Shown here piece by piece: positions 49,000 to 57,881 of a stretch of 64,000 nucleotides of DNA. Under the pieces are notes generated by a model, which did no database searches, was not told where the DNA came from, and saw nothing but the letters and a program-made list of their open reading frames with translations. Position 1 is the stretch's first letter, and each line of letters begins with the position of its first letter. The DNA is taken from the NCBI RefSeq assembly GCF_000379965.1, contig NZ_KB904327.1, forward strand, positions 434,001 to 498,000, read 5' to 3'. The DNA is from Hoylesella nanceiensis DSM 19126 = JCM 15639. Its GTDB lineage: Bacteria; Bacteroidota; Bacteroidia; Bacteroidales; Bacteroidaceae. A program made the position numbers and the translations under genes.

Positions 49000-50028
49000 C
49001 TACGAAAATCGTTTTAGTTTAAACACAATTACATATAAAACGATAGGTGCACCAACTAGAGATGTAACTGCATTAAGTGGTAATGCCCCCCTCTCTCCTG
49101 GCAAAACACACAAAAGATTGCAAAATAAAGCCATTGCTACTCCTGTAAAGAGCGTTAAAGGCAAAAGCCATTTATTATCTTCTGAGCTAATAACCAAGCG
49201 TACAAGGTGCGGAACTGCAAGCCCAATAAAAGATATAGGACCACAAAAAGAAGTAACACTAGCAACAAGTAGACCTGTAATGATTAATAAAATACTGCGC
49301 AAGGTTTGCACTTTTATACCTAAATTACGGGCATATAACTCTCCTAGAGAAAAGGCATTTAAAGGCTTTATCAAGAAAAACGTACTGATCAAAACGGGTA
49401 TAATAAGCAGCGAAAAGAGTGGTATTTGCTCTAAAGTAACGCTATTAAAGCTACCCATTCCCCACAATAAATACGACCGAACGCCATCGGCTGTAGCATA
49501 AAAATTAAGGAGTGTGATGGCTGAAGACGTTAAATAGCCTATCATTATACCGATAATCAATAGTACAATGGCATTGCGAACAATATTCGAAAAGAATAAA
49601 ACTATCAATGCAATAGTTATTGAACCCACAAAAGCAGCTATCAAAACAGCAGCATAACCACTTGCAGTTAAACCGCCAAGTGTGATGTTTCCTCCCATCA
49701 TTAACAGCACTAAAGCAACCCCAAGTGCTGCTCCTGCATCAATACCAAACAGAGATGGCCCTGCCAAAGGATTCTTAAAGGTTGTTTGAAGCAACAGACC
49801 TGATATTGCAAGAGATGCTCCACACAATATTGCGGTGATGACTTGAGGAAGTCGAAGACCATAAATGATATAACTACCAGCTTGTAATTCGTTAGAAGTA
49901 TCACCACCTAAAATAGCCATTACATCACTAAAAGGAATGTAAACACTACCTACAAGAATGTTCAACACTATCAATAAAGGAATAAAGATAGCAAGAACGA
50001 TGCAATATGTATAAAGCTTTGTTTTCAA
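49000..50028 (-). CDS. btuC: FecCD-family ABC permease, likely cobalamin (BtuC)
   Basis: The 342-residue polytopic protein has about ten membrane helices and the FecCD signatures LAGPSLFGIDAGAALGVA and SFCGPISFIGLAVPHLVR. The family moves vitamin B12, heme or siderophores across the inner membrane. B12 is inferred here from the riboswitch that leads the operon. It overlaps btuF by 4 bases (ATGA). It is the last gene: a + strand gene and a terminator follow, so the ATPase BtuD that must power it is not encoded next to it. Confidence 0.88.
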   Translation of the reverse strand: MKTKLYTYCIVLAIFIPLLIVLNILVGSVYIPFSDVMAILGGDTSNELQAGSYIIYGLRLPQVITAILCGASLAISGLLLQTTFKNPLAGPSLFGIDAGAALGVALVLLMMGGNITLGGLTASGYAAVLIAAFVGSITIALIVLFFSNIVRNAIVLLIIGIMIGYLTSSAITLLNFYATADGVRSYLLWGMGSFNSVTLEQIPLFSLLIIPVLISTFFLIKPLNAFSLGELYARNLGIKVQTLRSILLIITGLLVASVTSFCGPISFIGLAVPHLVRLVISSEDNKWLLPLTLFTGVAMALFCNLLCVLPGERGALPLNAVTSLVGAPIVLYVIVFKLKRFS

Positions 50029-51152
50029 AGTTTCTTGTAATATTTTAATTGATTTGCCTGAAAATGATTAGGATGAAGCATGATGATAAAGTCGTGAAGA
50101 AGCCAATCTGGACGGAAAGGAGTTTCTTCAAAGAATGGAACTTTAGACGCATTACAAGCATAAACACTTCCATTTGACACCACTTTAAGAGCCTTATATC
50201 GATCATTTTCTTTCAGTAAATCACCCATTGTCATATCTTTCTCACCATTATAAGTAAACGCCCACACCTTTGCTTGCTGTGTTTTAGCAAATACTTGTTC
50301 GAAAGTTAAGGGAATAGAACCTGCCTTTTCATTTTCGGCAAACGAATAAATACCATTTGCATCCTTAATTAATTGCGCAATAGTACTTGTTCCTCCAGGG
50401 CAATACCACGTGCCAGACATCAATCGTTCAGTAAATATTTCGTTCTTAGAATTCAACTGATGAGCCATATCTGTTTGTGCTTTATAGTTTCTTTCCACCT
50501 CTTCAAACAGCTTTTCTGCTAATTCTTCGCAATTAAAGAACAAGCCATAGACCTTCATCCACTCTGCTCTTGCTAATGAAGAAGATTCCATATAGTCGGC
50601 ACAAAAAATGATAGGAACACCTAATTTATCTAAGTTTTGGTAGCTTCCAGCCTGCTCATAGGGAGAAAGGAACAAGGCATCGGGCTTTATCAATATAAGT
50701 TTCTCGATATTAGGTTGAAACTCTTCGCCTGCATCAGCAATCTTTCCTCTTTTAATTTCATTTTCTATTACAGGTATATGAATATACTTTCGTCCTAAGA
50801 CAGCAGCCATATTGGTTGTTTGTTTTAATTGATCTAAAAGATAACAATGGGCTGCAGTAGACATTACACATCGCTCTAAAGGAATAGAAACCTTTGTTCC
50901 TTGGAGTGAAGAAGGTAGCTTTTGAACATTATCTCGAGTGCAAAGAATGTATCGTTGCAATAGTTCTTTACTCTTCCAGGGATTCTTTATATTAACAATG
51001 GTATAGTCCTGATAACGAATAATATCAACTCCATGAGCATATTTCAAATGAAGTGTATCGCCCACTTCTGTAAAATCTCGTTGCTTTGAGAAATTACATG
51101 AAGTGAACAACACACTCAATATAACTATAATAGAATAAATAACAGAATGCAT
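50025..51152 (-). CDS. btuF: Periplasmic substrate-binding lipoprotein, likely cobalamin (BtuF-like)
   Basis: The 375-residue protein has a lipoprotein signal (LSVLFTSC, Cys19) and a TroA/BtuF-type fold. It contains AAVLGRKYIHIPVIENEIKRG, KLILIKPDALFLSPYE and LGVPIIFCADYME, matching the class III binding-protein layout. It should hand ligand from the periplasm to BtuC. The start codon overlaps the stop of the upstream beta-propeller gene (TAATG), so translation is coupled. The family also includes siderophore binders; the B12 riboswitch upstream decides the call. Confidence 0.86.
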   Translation of the reverse strand: MHSVIYSIIVILSVLFTSCNFSKQRDFTEVGDTLHLKYAHGVDIIRYQDYTIVNIKNPWKSKELLQRYILCTRDNVQKLPSSLQGTKVSIPLERCVMSTAAHCYLLDQLKQTTNMAAVLGRKYIHIPVIENEIKRGKIADAGEEFQPNIEKLILIKPDALFLSPYEQAGSYQNLDKLGVPIIFCADYMESSSLARAEWMKVYGLFFNCEELAEKLFEEVERNYKAQTDMAHQLNSKNEIFTERLMSGTWYCPGGTSTIAQLIKDANGIYSFAENEKAGSIPLTFEQVFAKTQQAKVWAFTYNGEKDMTMGDLLKENDRYKALKVVSNGSVYACNASKVPFFEETPFRPDWLLHDFIIMLHPNHFQANQLKYYKKL

Positions 51153-52246
51153 TATTTCAAGAATACTATTGCATTAGGATTGATTCCGCCTGCACTAAAC
51201 TTATTAATGTAAGTACCATTCTTATCAAAATGATAAACAACACCATTACTAACGTAGTCTGTTGTACCAATATAAAAGCTTCCATCCAATGAATTTCTTG
51301 TAACCATATACACAGTATTAGAATACAACTCTGTAGGAACATTCTTCAAATTCCATGTACTTGTTTGTTTGGTATCGCTATTATATATCGCGAAACTGTT
51401 GACATCTTGAGAGATTGCAGCAGACTTATTCTTCACCATATAAAGCAAATTATCTACTGCAAGCACCTTATCTACTTGTGCAATAAGCTGATATTCAAAC
51501 TTATTTAGGTCGTAAGAATAAACTTGTCCGTAATAACTTGACCAGTCTGCAGTGTGATATAACGCTGTGATATAAGTGTAGTTACCAGCTGCAACAATAC
51601 TTGTTGGGTTGTAAGGAGCTTTATGTGTTGTTGAAGTTTTAAACTCTTGGATATCAATTGCAGATAAAGTGTTTCCTTCTCCATATCCCGAGTTAACACA
51701 ATAGAGCTTTCCTTTCGCTTCAATTATCTGCTCAGGGTTAGCTCCAACCTTTACACTATCTTCAAGAGTTAGTGTCTTTGCATCGAAACGAGCAACGTAT
51801 CCGCCATAACATGTCACATAAAGTTTATTATTAACTGCCACTACTTTACGTGGAGCACCAATGGTGTTAAACTTCTCGAATGCTGCCAATTGAAGTCCAG
51901 CACCACTCAAACGCAAAAGTCTTTTTGAGTTATTCACCACAACATAGATATCGCCATCATAAGTAATCATATCATTTGCAGTGTCACCTAACTTCTGTTT
52001 GTTTTGGGTTTCGTAGATGTCTGCATTAAAGATTGTATCGGTTTGAGGATTAAAGAAATAGAGATGAGAGTTATTTCCACCAAAACTTCCTTCGCTAAGA
52101 ACAAAACCTCTGTACGAAGGTAAATCCACTTTAGAATCTTTTCTCCATTCTTCCATTCCGTTGTTATCATCAGAACATGATGAGAAAAGAGACAAAGAAC
52201 TTACAATACACAAGGCAAAAAGCCATAAACTAGTTAATTTTTTCAT
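51152..52246 (-). CDS. btuG: Surface beta-propeller lipoprotein, BtuG-like
   Basis: The 364-residue lipoprotein has its signal ending at Cys24 (LSLFSSC), followed by SDDNN, the acidic tract that marks surface export in Bacteroidota. The body is a YncE/DUF5074-type propeller with repeated strands such as GDIYVVVNNSKRLLRL, NKLYVTCYGGYVARFD and GKLYCVNSGYG. In Bacteroides the lipoprotein BtuG lies beside BtuB and binds cobalamin with extreme affinity before passing it on. Position between btuB and btuF under a B12 riboswitch supports that role. The assignment rests on fold and context, not on residue-level comparison. Confidence 0.75.
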   Translation of the reverse strand: MKKLTSLWLFALCIVSSLSLFSSCSDDNNGMEEWRKDSKVDLPSYRGFVLSEGSFGGNNSHLYFFNPQTDTIFNADIYETQNKQKLGDTANDMITYDGDIYVVVNNSKRLLRLSGAGLQLAAFEKFNTIGAPRKVVAVNNKLYVTCYGGYVARFDAKTLTLEDSVKVGANPEQIIEAKGKLYCVNSGYGEGNTLSAIDIQEFKTSTTHKAPYNPTSIVAAGNYTYITALYHTADWSSYYGQVYSYDLNKFEYQLIAQVDKVLAVDNLLYMVKNKSAAISQDVNSFAIYNSDTKQTSTWNLKNVPTELYSNTVYMVTRNSLDGSFYIGTTDYVSNGVVYHFDKNGTYINKFSAGGINPNAIVFLK

Positions 52247-52260
52247 CTATTAAATTGTTT

Positions 52261-54255
52261 TTATAAAGTTAGAGATGCCGTGAATCGCACTTGACGACCA
52301 GGCATCGGATAATATTTTATGATATCATATTGCTGATTAGTGATATTCTGTAATGTGAGTGAACACACCATTTGGGCTTGCTTTAGCATAAAATCTTTAC
52401 TCAATGTGACGCTATGCTCTGCGAAAGGAGCAAGTCGGTATTCACTTGTTTGCTGCATCATACTATAACGTTCGCTATTGGTAGACATACTATAACCAAC
52501 ACTTAGCCAAGGTAATTGAGCAACAAGCGTGCAATGAGCACTATGCTTTGGAGTGTAAGGCAATTGCTTATTGAAAGAATAAGTAGTGCGATCACTTCTA
52601 TCTAATGCTTGTTGTAGCGAATAAGAAAGGGTTCCTTGTAGGGAAAAGTCTTTAGAAAGAGGCCAAGAAACATTTGTAGTAAGATCTAATCCATAGATAT
52701 TTACTTTTCCAAAATTCACCATCTTCCATACATATAGTGATGGGAATGCTACCAATTTATCTTTCACCTTATTATAATATGCATCTACTGTGGTTTCTAT
52801 TTTCGCCTTATTGAAAAGCGATCCCTTATAGGTTAATCCACAATTCGCCATTATTGCTTGCTCTGGTCGAAGCTTCGTGTTGCCAAACTTTAAATAATAG
52901 AGTTCATTAAACGATGGCATTCGATAGCAACCCTTCAACATTAAGCGCATCAACAAGCCTTTATTAGGAAGCAAAGCATAAGACATTGCAATTGAAGGAG
53001 ATAGATTAAACCTTGTAAGAGCAGATGAATTATTCCTTGTTTTCTCGCTACTAAAAGACGAAACAAGCGTCCCTTCGCCTTTAAAACGCTTATAATGATA
53101 TTTTAAATTGAGTGCAGTTAAACTTGTAAAGCGAACTGGCTGCGCTGTTATTGCAGCACCTTCAAGAAGTTTATTCAAAGAGAAATCTTGCGAAAGAGAT
53201 AACGTTAAAGCTGAAGAAAACGTGTAAGCAAAGGCAGAAGAAAGATAGAATTCGTTCTGACTGTTGATTTCTTTCAGCATACCTGTTGGGTATTGACTAC
53301 CTACATCTATATATTTATTTCGGGCATAACTATAATTTAAGATTGCTTTCATTTGCATTCTTTGATCTAAGAGAGGCATTTGAAGAGTTGTCTGGAAAGC
53401 AAAATTATCATCCCATAATCGTTCTTTAGCATCGTGGTTATACAGAATCACTCCTCCAGGAAGTCCTCTTTCTGAATGATAATAATTGACCTTAGACTGT
53501 AATAGCACTCCTTCTTTAACCAAATGAAAAAGGTTCAACTCTGAATTCAGAGAAGAAATATCATCATTTTGACGTTTTTCTTTGGTTGTTAAACTTCCAT
53601 TTTTCAAGGTAAAAGGATAATCACCCTTACTCTTTATATATGTAACATTAGCTCCAATAGATGTTGTTGGGTTTATTTTCTGCCACAAACGGAAAGCTGG
53701 TTGATAGTAATTAAACGAGCCCAAAGTGAGACTTCCATTTACACTTGTATGCTTATTCGAATAGAAAAAAGCTTTTCCATCAGTCTCTATCATTAGTACT
53801 CCTGCCGAAGCATAATGTCTTGCCGTTTGTAATAAAGCACTGCTATGTCCCAAAGCCACACTTGTTTGAGTCACTCCGTCTGTGGTAAAGCGTCCAATAT
53901 CAATCTGTCCTGCTTGCAAATTACTAAGAACTAATCCATCATAGCTAACAGCTGTGTGGTGAGAAGATAGTCCTCTAAGACTAATTGTCTTCAATCCTCC
54001 CTGTCCACCATAATCTTTTACAGCTACACCAGCAAAGTATTTCACCGCATCTGATATACGATGGAAACCCAATTGCTGCATTTGCAGGTTATCAAAGGAT
54101 TGTATGGGTTGTAAAGAAAGGGCATTAACGGGTTGCTTACTACCATATATCTTCACTCCTTCGAGTTGATATGTGGCAGTAATACTATCGTTCTGTGCAT
54201 CAATAGGCAATACACACAAGAATAGAAAGAAGAGAATTAGATTCTTTCTTAACAT
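52261..54255 (-). CDS. btuB: TonB-dependent receptor, likely cobalamin (BtuB)
   Basis: The mature protein is an outer-membrane barrel with an N-terminal plug (YGGQGGLKTISLRGLSSHHTAVSYDG) and ends in an aromatic-poor VRFTASLTL strand. I use the ATG at 54255 (MLRKNLILFFLFLCVLPIDAQ), which begins a proper signal peptide; an in-frame TTG at 54270 adds five residues and has no support. The length is 664 residues. The gene is the first after the cobalamin riboswitch, 61 bases downstream of its P1 stem, so expression should fall when B12 is plentiful. It has no carboxypeptidase-like N-terminal domain of the SusC type. Confidence 0.88.
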   Translation of the reverse strand: MLRKNLILFFLFLCVLPIDAQNDSITATYQLEGVKIYGSKQPVNALSLQPIQSFDNLQMQQLGFHRISDAVKYFAGVAVKDYGGQGGLKTISLRGLSSHHTAVSYDGLVLSNLQAGQIDIGRFTTDGVTQTSVALGHSSALLQTARHYASAGVLMIETDGKAFFYSNKHTSVNGSLTLGSFNYYQPAFRLWQKINPTTSIGANVTYIKSKGDYPFTLKNGSLTTKEKRQNDDISSLNSELNLFHLVKEGVLLQSKVNYYHSERGLPGGVILYNHDAKERLWDDNFAFQTTLQMPLLDQRMQMKAILNYSYARNKYIDVGSQYPTGMLKEINSQNEFYLSSAFAYTFSSALTLSLSQDFSLNKLLEGAAITAQPVRFTSLTALNLKYHYKRFKGEGTLVSSFSSEKTRNNSSALTRFNLSPSIAMSYALLPNKGLLMRLMLKGCYRMPSFNELYYLKFGNTKLRPEQAIMANCGLTYKGSLFNKAKIETTVDAYYNKVKDKLVAFPSLYVWKMVNFGKVNIYGLDLTTNVSWPLSKDFSLQGTLSYSLQQALDRSDRTTYSFNKQLPYTPKHSAHCTLVAQLPWLSVGYSMSTNSERYSMMQQTSEYRLAPFAEHSVTLSKDFMLKQAQMVCSLTLQNITNQQYDIIKYYPMPGRQVRFTASLTL

Positions 54256-54316
54256 ATTGTATTTCCACAAAAAGACGTTTTTGACAGTCTTCCTCGAGAC
54301 GAATCAAAACTTAAAA

Positions 54317-54477
54317 AGCATAATGGCAGGTCTTCTGACTTTGCAAAACGAAGATAAACGTCTTCCCAATTACATCAGTGACATCGTGTTTATTTCGTAA
54401 TAATTATTGCTTACAGCAGCGGGACTGTTCAAGACTTTCACTTGATTCCCTTTTAATTCGTCTATCCATATCATGCT
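54317..54477 (-). promoter_or_regulatory. Cobalamin (adenosylcobalamin-class) riboswitch
   Basis: On the minus strand the conserved blocks appear in order: GGGAATCAAGTGAAAGTC (54450-54433), AGTCCCGCTGCTGT (54426-54413), CACTGATGT (54380-54372), GGGAAG (54367-54362) and AGTCAGAAGACCTGCC (54340-54325). An 8-bp P1 stem pairs AGCATGAT (54477-54470) with ATTATGCT (54324-54317). It lies in the leader of btuB. Binding of cobalamin should shut the operon off. Confidence 0.92.
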
Positions 54478-54530
54478 GAATATCTCACAATTCTTTACAT
54501 GTTATCAAAAGAATGAAACCATTTGCATTT

Positions 54531-54539
54531 GCAAAAATA
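54531..54539 (-). promoter_or_regulatory. -7 box for the btu operon
   Basis: On the minus strand TATTTTTGC fits TAnnTTTGC, about 55 bases upstream of the riboswitch. The -33 region would fall inside the end of the phosphatase gene; no clear TTTG is seen there. Confidence 0.45.
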
Positions 54540-54545
54540 CAATAT

Positions 54546-55292
54546 TTATTTTGAAAGACGTGTAAATTCGTCCTTAGCTTTTTGCAGTTGTTTCATAAAA
54601 GACTTGTCTGCATGCAAACGAGCAACGGCTGCACTACCTGCAAGACGAGCATTATCGACATCGCTTTGATAATGAAATCCAGCAATAACCCTACTCTCTC
54701 CTATCTCATATCCACGTTTAAGAATTTCCTCTTGTCGTGCAGGATTGATCTCAGAGAGCACCAATGCAATTCCCCAACCAGTGGCAGAATGTCCTGAAGG
54801 ATAAGAACCTGTATTGCGATAATGTGGTTCCTTGGCAGGAATAGAGGTCGTTTCATGAAATTGAACGAATGGACGCTTGCGCATATAGTGATGCTTTGCA
54901 GTTTGAGTTGCATATCCACAATCTGAGTTTAGCAAGGAAAGTAGATAAAATATCTGCGGAGTTGCGGTCTGAGAGATTTCTAATCCAAAAGCTTCAGAGA
55001 ACTGTCTTGCTAACGATTCAGCTGTTTGTGTTGCATCATCAATAGCTTGTTCGCCTCTTTTTGAATTTCTTATAGACTTTCCCCATTGATATCTTGAGAA
55101 GTCATTGAAGAATGCAACGCTCGAAGTATCAGGTGGAGCGGGTAGATATTTCACACCATCTGGAAGGTCTTTTACACTTAAAAAAGAAGGATACTTATTG
55201 TTCTTTGCTTGTGAAAAAGCGATATTCGGACTACTAGCAATAAAACAAACTGCCAATATTCCCACCATTTTATTTTTCAATATCAATTTCAT
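54546..55292 (-). CDS. Class A acid phosphatase (PAP2 superfamily)
   Basis: The 248-residue secreted phosphatase has a signal peptide (cleavage near SPNIAFSQA, residue 29). All three parts of the class A motif are present: KHHYMRKRP (K-x6-R-P), YPSGHS (P-S-G-H) and SRVIAGFHYQSDV (S-R-x5-H-x3-D). These enzymes act in the periplasm and release phosphate from varied monoesters. It follows the thioesterase gene by 35 bases and is probably co-transcribed with it. No phosphate-regulation site is visible. Confidence 0.92.
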   Translation of the reverse strand: MKLILKNKMVGILAVCFIASSPNIAFSQAKNNKYPSFLSVKDLPDGVKYLPAPPDTSSVAFFNDFSRYQWGKSIRNSKRGEQAIDDATQTAESLARQFSEAFGLEISQTATPQIFYLLSLLNSDCGYATQTAKHHYMRKRPFVQFHETTSIPAKEPHYRNTGSYPSGHSATGWGIALVLSEINPARQEEILKRGYEIGESRVIAGFHYQSDVDNARLAGSAAVARLHADKSFMKQLQKAKDEFTRLSK

Positions 55293-55327
55293 CTTTATAT
55301 TATTAATAAGGTATAAATAAGGATTTA

Positions 55328-55798
55328 TTATTCGTCTTCAACTTCACATTCTGTGAATCCCATTGCAGTTGCACGTTTCTTATCAAATGTGAAATAAGTG
55401 GCAACACCATGAACACACACTTCGTGGTTTTCATTTTCGATGGTTGCTTCTATATTTACGATATTTCTAAAAGTCGAAGAAATATGCGAACGCACGACAA
55501 TTACTTTTGAAGAAGAAAGTATTGGCTTACGATAATTCACCTCTAACTTACTTGTTACACCTGTTGTTTGCATCTTTCTCAAAACAACCCAGCCTGCAAT
55601 TTCGTCTATTATCGTACTTAATATTCCTCCATGCATCACGCCTACCCAACCTTGATAATGCTCACTGGGGTGCCAATATGATATAATTTCATCACCTTCT
55701 TCATAAAATTCCATCTTCAAACCTAATGGATTATCAGGACAACAACCAAAGCAATGGTATTCTTCTTTATGCAACCAAGGGTTCTTTATTTTCTTCAT
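55328..55798 (-). CDS. PaaI-type hotdog-fold thioesterase
   Basis: The 156-residue protein has the hotdog pattern: an early CFGCCPDNPLGLKMEF, then WVGVMHGGILSTIIDEIAGWV, which carries the conserved HGG and Asp/Glu of the PaaI group, and LEVNYRKPI. It likely cleaves acyl-CoA or acyl-ACP thioesters in the cytoplasm; the substrate is not clear. The cysteines in the first 25 residues (YHCFGCC) are a common extra in this Bacteroidota subgroup. A -7 box (TAATTTTGC) is at 55880-55888. Confidence 0.85.
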   Translation of the reverse strand: MKKIKNPWLHKEEYHCFGCCPDNPLGLKMEFYEEGDEIISYWHPSEHYQGWVGVMHGGILSTIIDEIAGWVVLRKMQTTGVTSKLEVNYRKPILSSSKVIVVRSHISSTFRNIVNIEATIENENHEVCVHGVATYFTFDKKRATAMGFTECEVEDE

Positions 55799-55879
55799 CT
55801 TAAATTATTGTTTAACATCTTATTTTTTACAATTGTTAATTCTTAACAGAAATACACAAACTTCACTCCATTAAGCAAA

Positions 55880-55888
55880 GCAAAATTA
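55880..55888 (-). promoter_or_regulatory. -7 box for the thioesterase-phosphatase pair
   Basis: On the minus strand TAATTTTGC lies about 82 bases before the thioesterase ATG. Confidence 0.4.
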
Positions 55889-55951
55889 CTTATTTCTGTT
55901 GAAATAAAAGTTTTTTATACATTTTATTCTACAACGTATAAGTTATTTTTG

Positions 55952-55960
55952 TAAATTTGC
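55952..55960 (+). promoter_or_regulatory. -7 box for the DUF190 gene
   Basis: TAAATTTGC matches TAnnTTTGC and lies 35 bases before the ATG. Confidence 0.5.
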
Positions 55961-55994
55961 AATAACCACTATAAACCTACAAACAAGTCAAGTT

Positions 55995-56339
55995 ATGAAC
56001 GACAAAGCAAAAATGATTAAGATTTATATAAGTAATACAGACTTATATGAAGACGAGCCTTTATATCATTTTCTAGCTCGAATGGCCAAAGAATTCAATA
56101 TGGCAGGTGCTACAATCTATAAAGGTATTATGGGATATGGATGCAGTTCTTCAACGATATTGCATTCACATTGGGAATTTACAGACAAGGTTCCTATCAC
56201 TGTTGAGATTGTCGATAATGAAGAAAAGATTCACGACTTTCTTGATAAGATTAAGCCTTTGCTTCAAAAGGAGCCTGATGGTTGCATCATAACAACACAA
56301 GATGTTGAAGTTGCACTCATTACTTTAGACTCAAAGTAA
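55995..56339 (+). CDS. DUF190 family PII-like protein
   Basis: The 114-residue protein matches DUF190, a family with a PII-like ferredoxin fold: KIYISNTDLYEDEPLYHFL at the start, GATIYKGIMGYG in the middle and VPITVEIVDNEEKI near the end. Relatives often sit beside crcB fluoride channels and may bind nucleotides, but here no crcB is adjacent and the gene is alone. The start ATG at 55995 gives MNDKAKMIKIY; the second Met (residue 7) is an alternative that matches the core of the family. Confidence 0.85.
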   Translation: MNDKAKMIKIYISNTDLYEDEPLYHFLARMAKEFNMAGATIYKGIMGYGCSSSTILHSHWEFTDKVPITVEIVDNEEKIHDFLDKIKPLLQKEPDGCIITTQDVEVALITLDSK

Positions 56340-56669
56340 TAAGCTCTTACTTTTACTTTAAGTATCTTTTACACATAGCCTTGTAACAAAAGCATAATAG
56401 GATATGTGCGGTTCTGTAACAACAATTAAATTAAAACAAGATAAGAAGATTACCCCTTTCGTACTTTTTATTAGCTAAACTGAAATAATACCATAAATAC
56501 CACCCTTTTGTAGGAATGGCATTATCGATATATTGGTTACAATTAATGCAAGAAACAGATTGCAAGTTTAAAGGATACTACATTCTAAAAGAACTCAACA
56601 CACAAGTGATTCCTAATATTATCCTTAATATTCCTATCTTTATTACTATAAAATAATAGATTGACAGCT
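56340..56669. other. 330-bp convergent gap with no gene
   Basis: AT-rich DNA between the DUF190 and dapA stops. It holds loose TTTTAC and AAAAGCATAA pieces that recall the 22-bp units but are not in register. No clear terminator hairpin and no coding frame are seen. Confidence 0.5.
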
Positions 56670-57557
56670 TTACATTTGAAGACCTTTCAAAATGTTTGCC
56701 ATCTTTTGTTTTGTAGTAATACGGGTTGGAACTAATGGTAATCGAAGTACATTCTCAATGAAACCCATTTCGCTTAATAATGCTTTCACGCCCGCAGGAT
56801 TACCATCTACAAATAATAAATCATACAACTCTGCAAAACGATGATGAATAGTTCTAGCAGGTTCGTATTCTCCATTAAACTCTAAACGTATCATTTTAGA
56901 GAATTCTCTAGGCAAAGCATTACCTATTACCGATATTGCTCCAGCTGCTCCACTAGCAACCATTGAGAATGTTAAGGCATCATCACCACTTAATACATCA
57001 AAACGATTAGGTTTATTTTGAATAATCTTATCCACTTGTTCTAAGTTTCCGCTTGCTTCTTTAATTGCAATAATATTCTCACAATCATTTGCAAGGCGCA
57101 CAGTTGTATCCCATTGCAAATTCACTCCAGTTCTACCTGGAACATTATAAAGCACCACTGGCAACGGACTTTCTTTAGAAATAAGTTTAAAATGCTGATA
57201 TAAACCTTCTTGGGAAGGTTTGTTATAATATGGACAAACACTCAAAATGGCATCTACCCCTTTAAAATCTGTAGTTTTCAGCTCATGTACTACGGCTTGA
57301 GTATTATTTCCTCCACATCCAATTAAGATGGGAACTTTACCTCTACATTGGTCTACAACAATATTTTTTATAGTCTGTTTCTCTTCAATCGACAAACAAG
57401 GAGTTTCTCCTGTTGTTGCTAATATGCACAAAAAGTCGGCTCCATTCTGCAATTGATAATCGATAATACGTTGCAATGCATCATAATCAACACTTCCATC
57501 TAACTTAAATGGAGTAACAAGAGCTGTTCCTAGACCTTTAAATATATTACAAGCCAT
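56670..57557 (-). CDS. dapA: 4-hydroxy-tetrahydrodipicolinate synthase
   Basis: DapA condenses pyruvate with aspartate semialdehyde, the first step specific to lysine and diaminopimelate synthesis. The 295-residue barrel has LATTGETPCLS, the tyrosine in VLYNVPGRTG and the Schiff-base lysine in IIAIKEASG (near residue 165). The length is normal. It is transcribed alone, with a -7 box at 57690-57698 and a leader near 130 bases. No lysine riboswitch is evident in that leader. Confidence 0.95.
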   Translation of the reverse strand: MACNIFKGLGTALVTPFKLDGSVDYDALQRIIDYQLQNGADFLCILATTGETPCLSIEEKQTIKNIVVDQCRGKVPILIGCGGNNTQAVVHELKTTDFKGVDAILSVCPYYNKPSQEGLYQHFKLISKESPLPVVLYNVPGRTGVNLQWDTTVRLANDCENIIAIKEASGNLEQVDKIIQNKPNRFDVLSGDDALTFSMVASGAAGAISVIGNALPREFSKMIRLEFNGEYEPARTIHHRFAELYDLLFVDGNPAGVKALLSEMGFIENVLRLPLVPTRITTKQKMANILKGLQM

Positions 57558-57689
57558 AATTTTATTGAGATAAAGTTATGATATCACAGTATTCTTTCTC
57601 GTAAAAAAAACTCCTTGGTTATCTACTTTCAACGCTTTTAACACAATCTATCTCCTTCATTTCAACGAGTAGAAACGCCGTGAATCTAT

Positions 57690-57698
57690 GCAAAGATA
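57690..57698 (-). promoter_or_regulatory. -7 box for dapA
   Basis: On the minus strand TATCTTTGC matches TAnnTTTGC, about 133 bases before the dapA ATG. Confidence 0.45.
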
Positions 57699-57821
57699 AT
57701 AAATTTATTTGAAGAAATAATTGGAAACATACAAAATAAAAGAAATAAATACGCAACCATATAACAGGGGATACAGAAAACCATTCAAAAGATAATTATG
57801 AAAAGAAAAATAAGGATAAAC

Positions 57822-57852
57822 TTGCAATGGGTTTCATATTTTTGTAATTTTG
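57822..57852 (+). promoter_or_regulatory. Promoter for the DUF6359-like lipoprotein
   Basis: TTG (57822-57824), 20 bases, TAATTTTG (57845-57852), 29 bases before the ATG. Confidence 0.6.
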
Positions 57853-57881
57853 TAAAACGATATTAACCAAAAACAACAATA

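Larger units (their letters stand above)
57558..57881. other. Divergent promoter gap between dapA and the DUF6359-like gene
   Basis: A 324-bp gene-free gap. It holds the dapA -7 box (minus strand, 57698-57690) and the complete promoter for the + strand lipoprotein (57822-57852). No array and no hairpin of note are seen. Confidence 0.55.

Noticed and set aside
54173-54400. 75-residue + strand open frame
   Set aside because: It is the complement of the btuB start and the cobalamin riboswitch.
56340-56410. Ninth copy of the 22-bp-unit array
   Set aside because: TTTTAC and AAAAGCATAA pieces occur, but the T-tracts are 16 bases apart and the A-tract does not fall in an 11-bp register. At most a relic.
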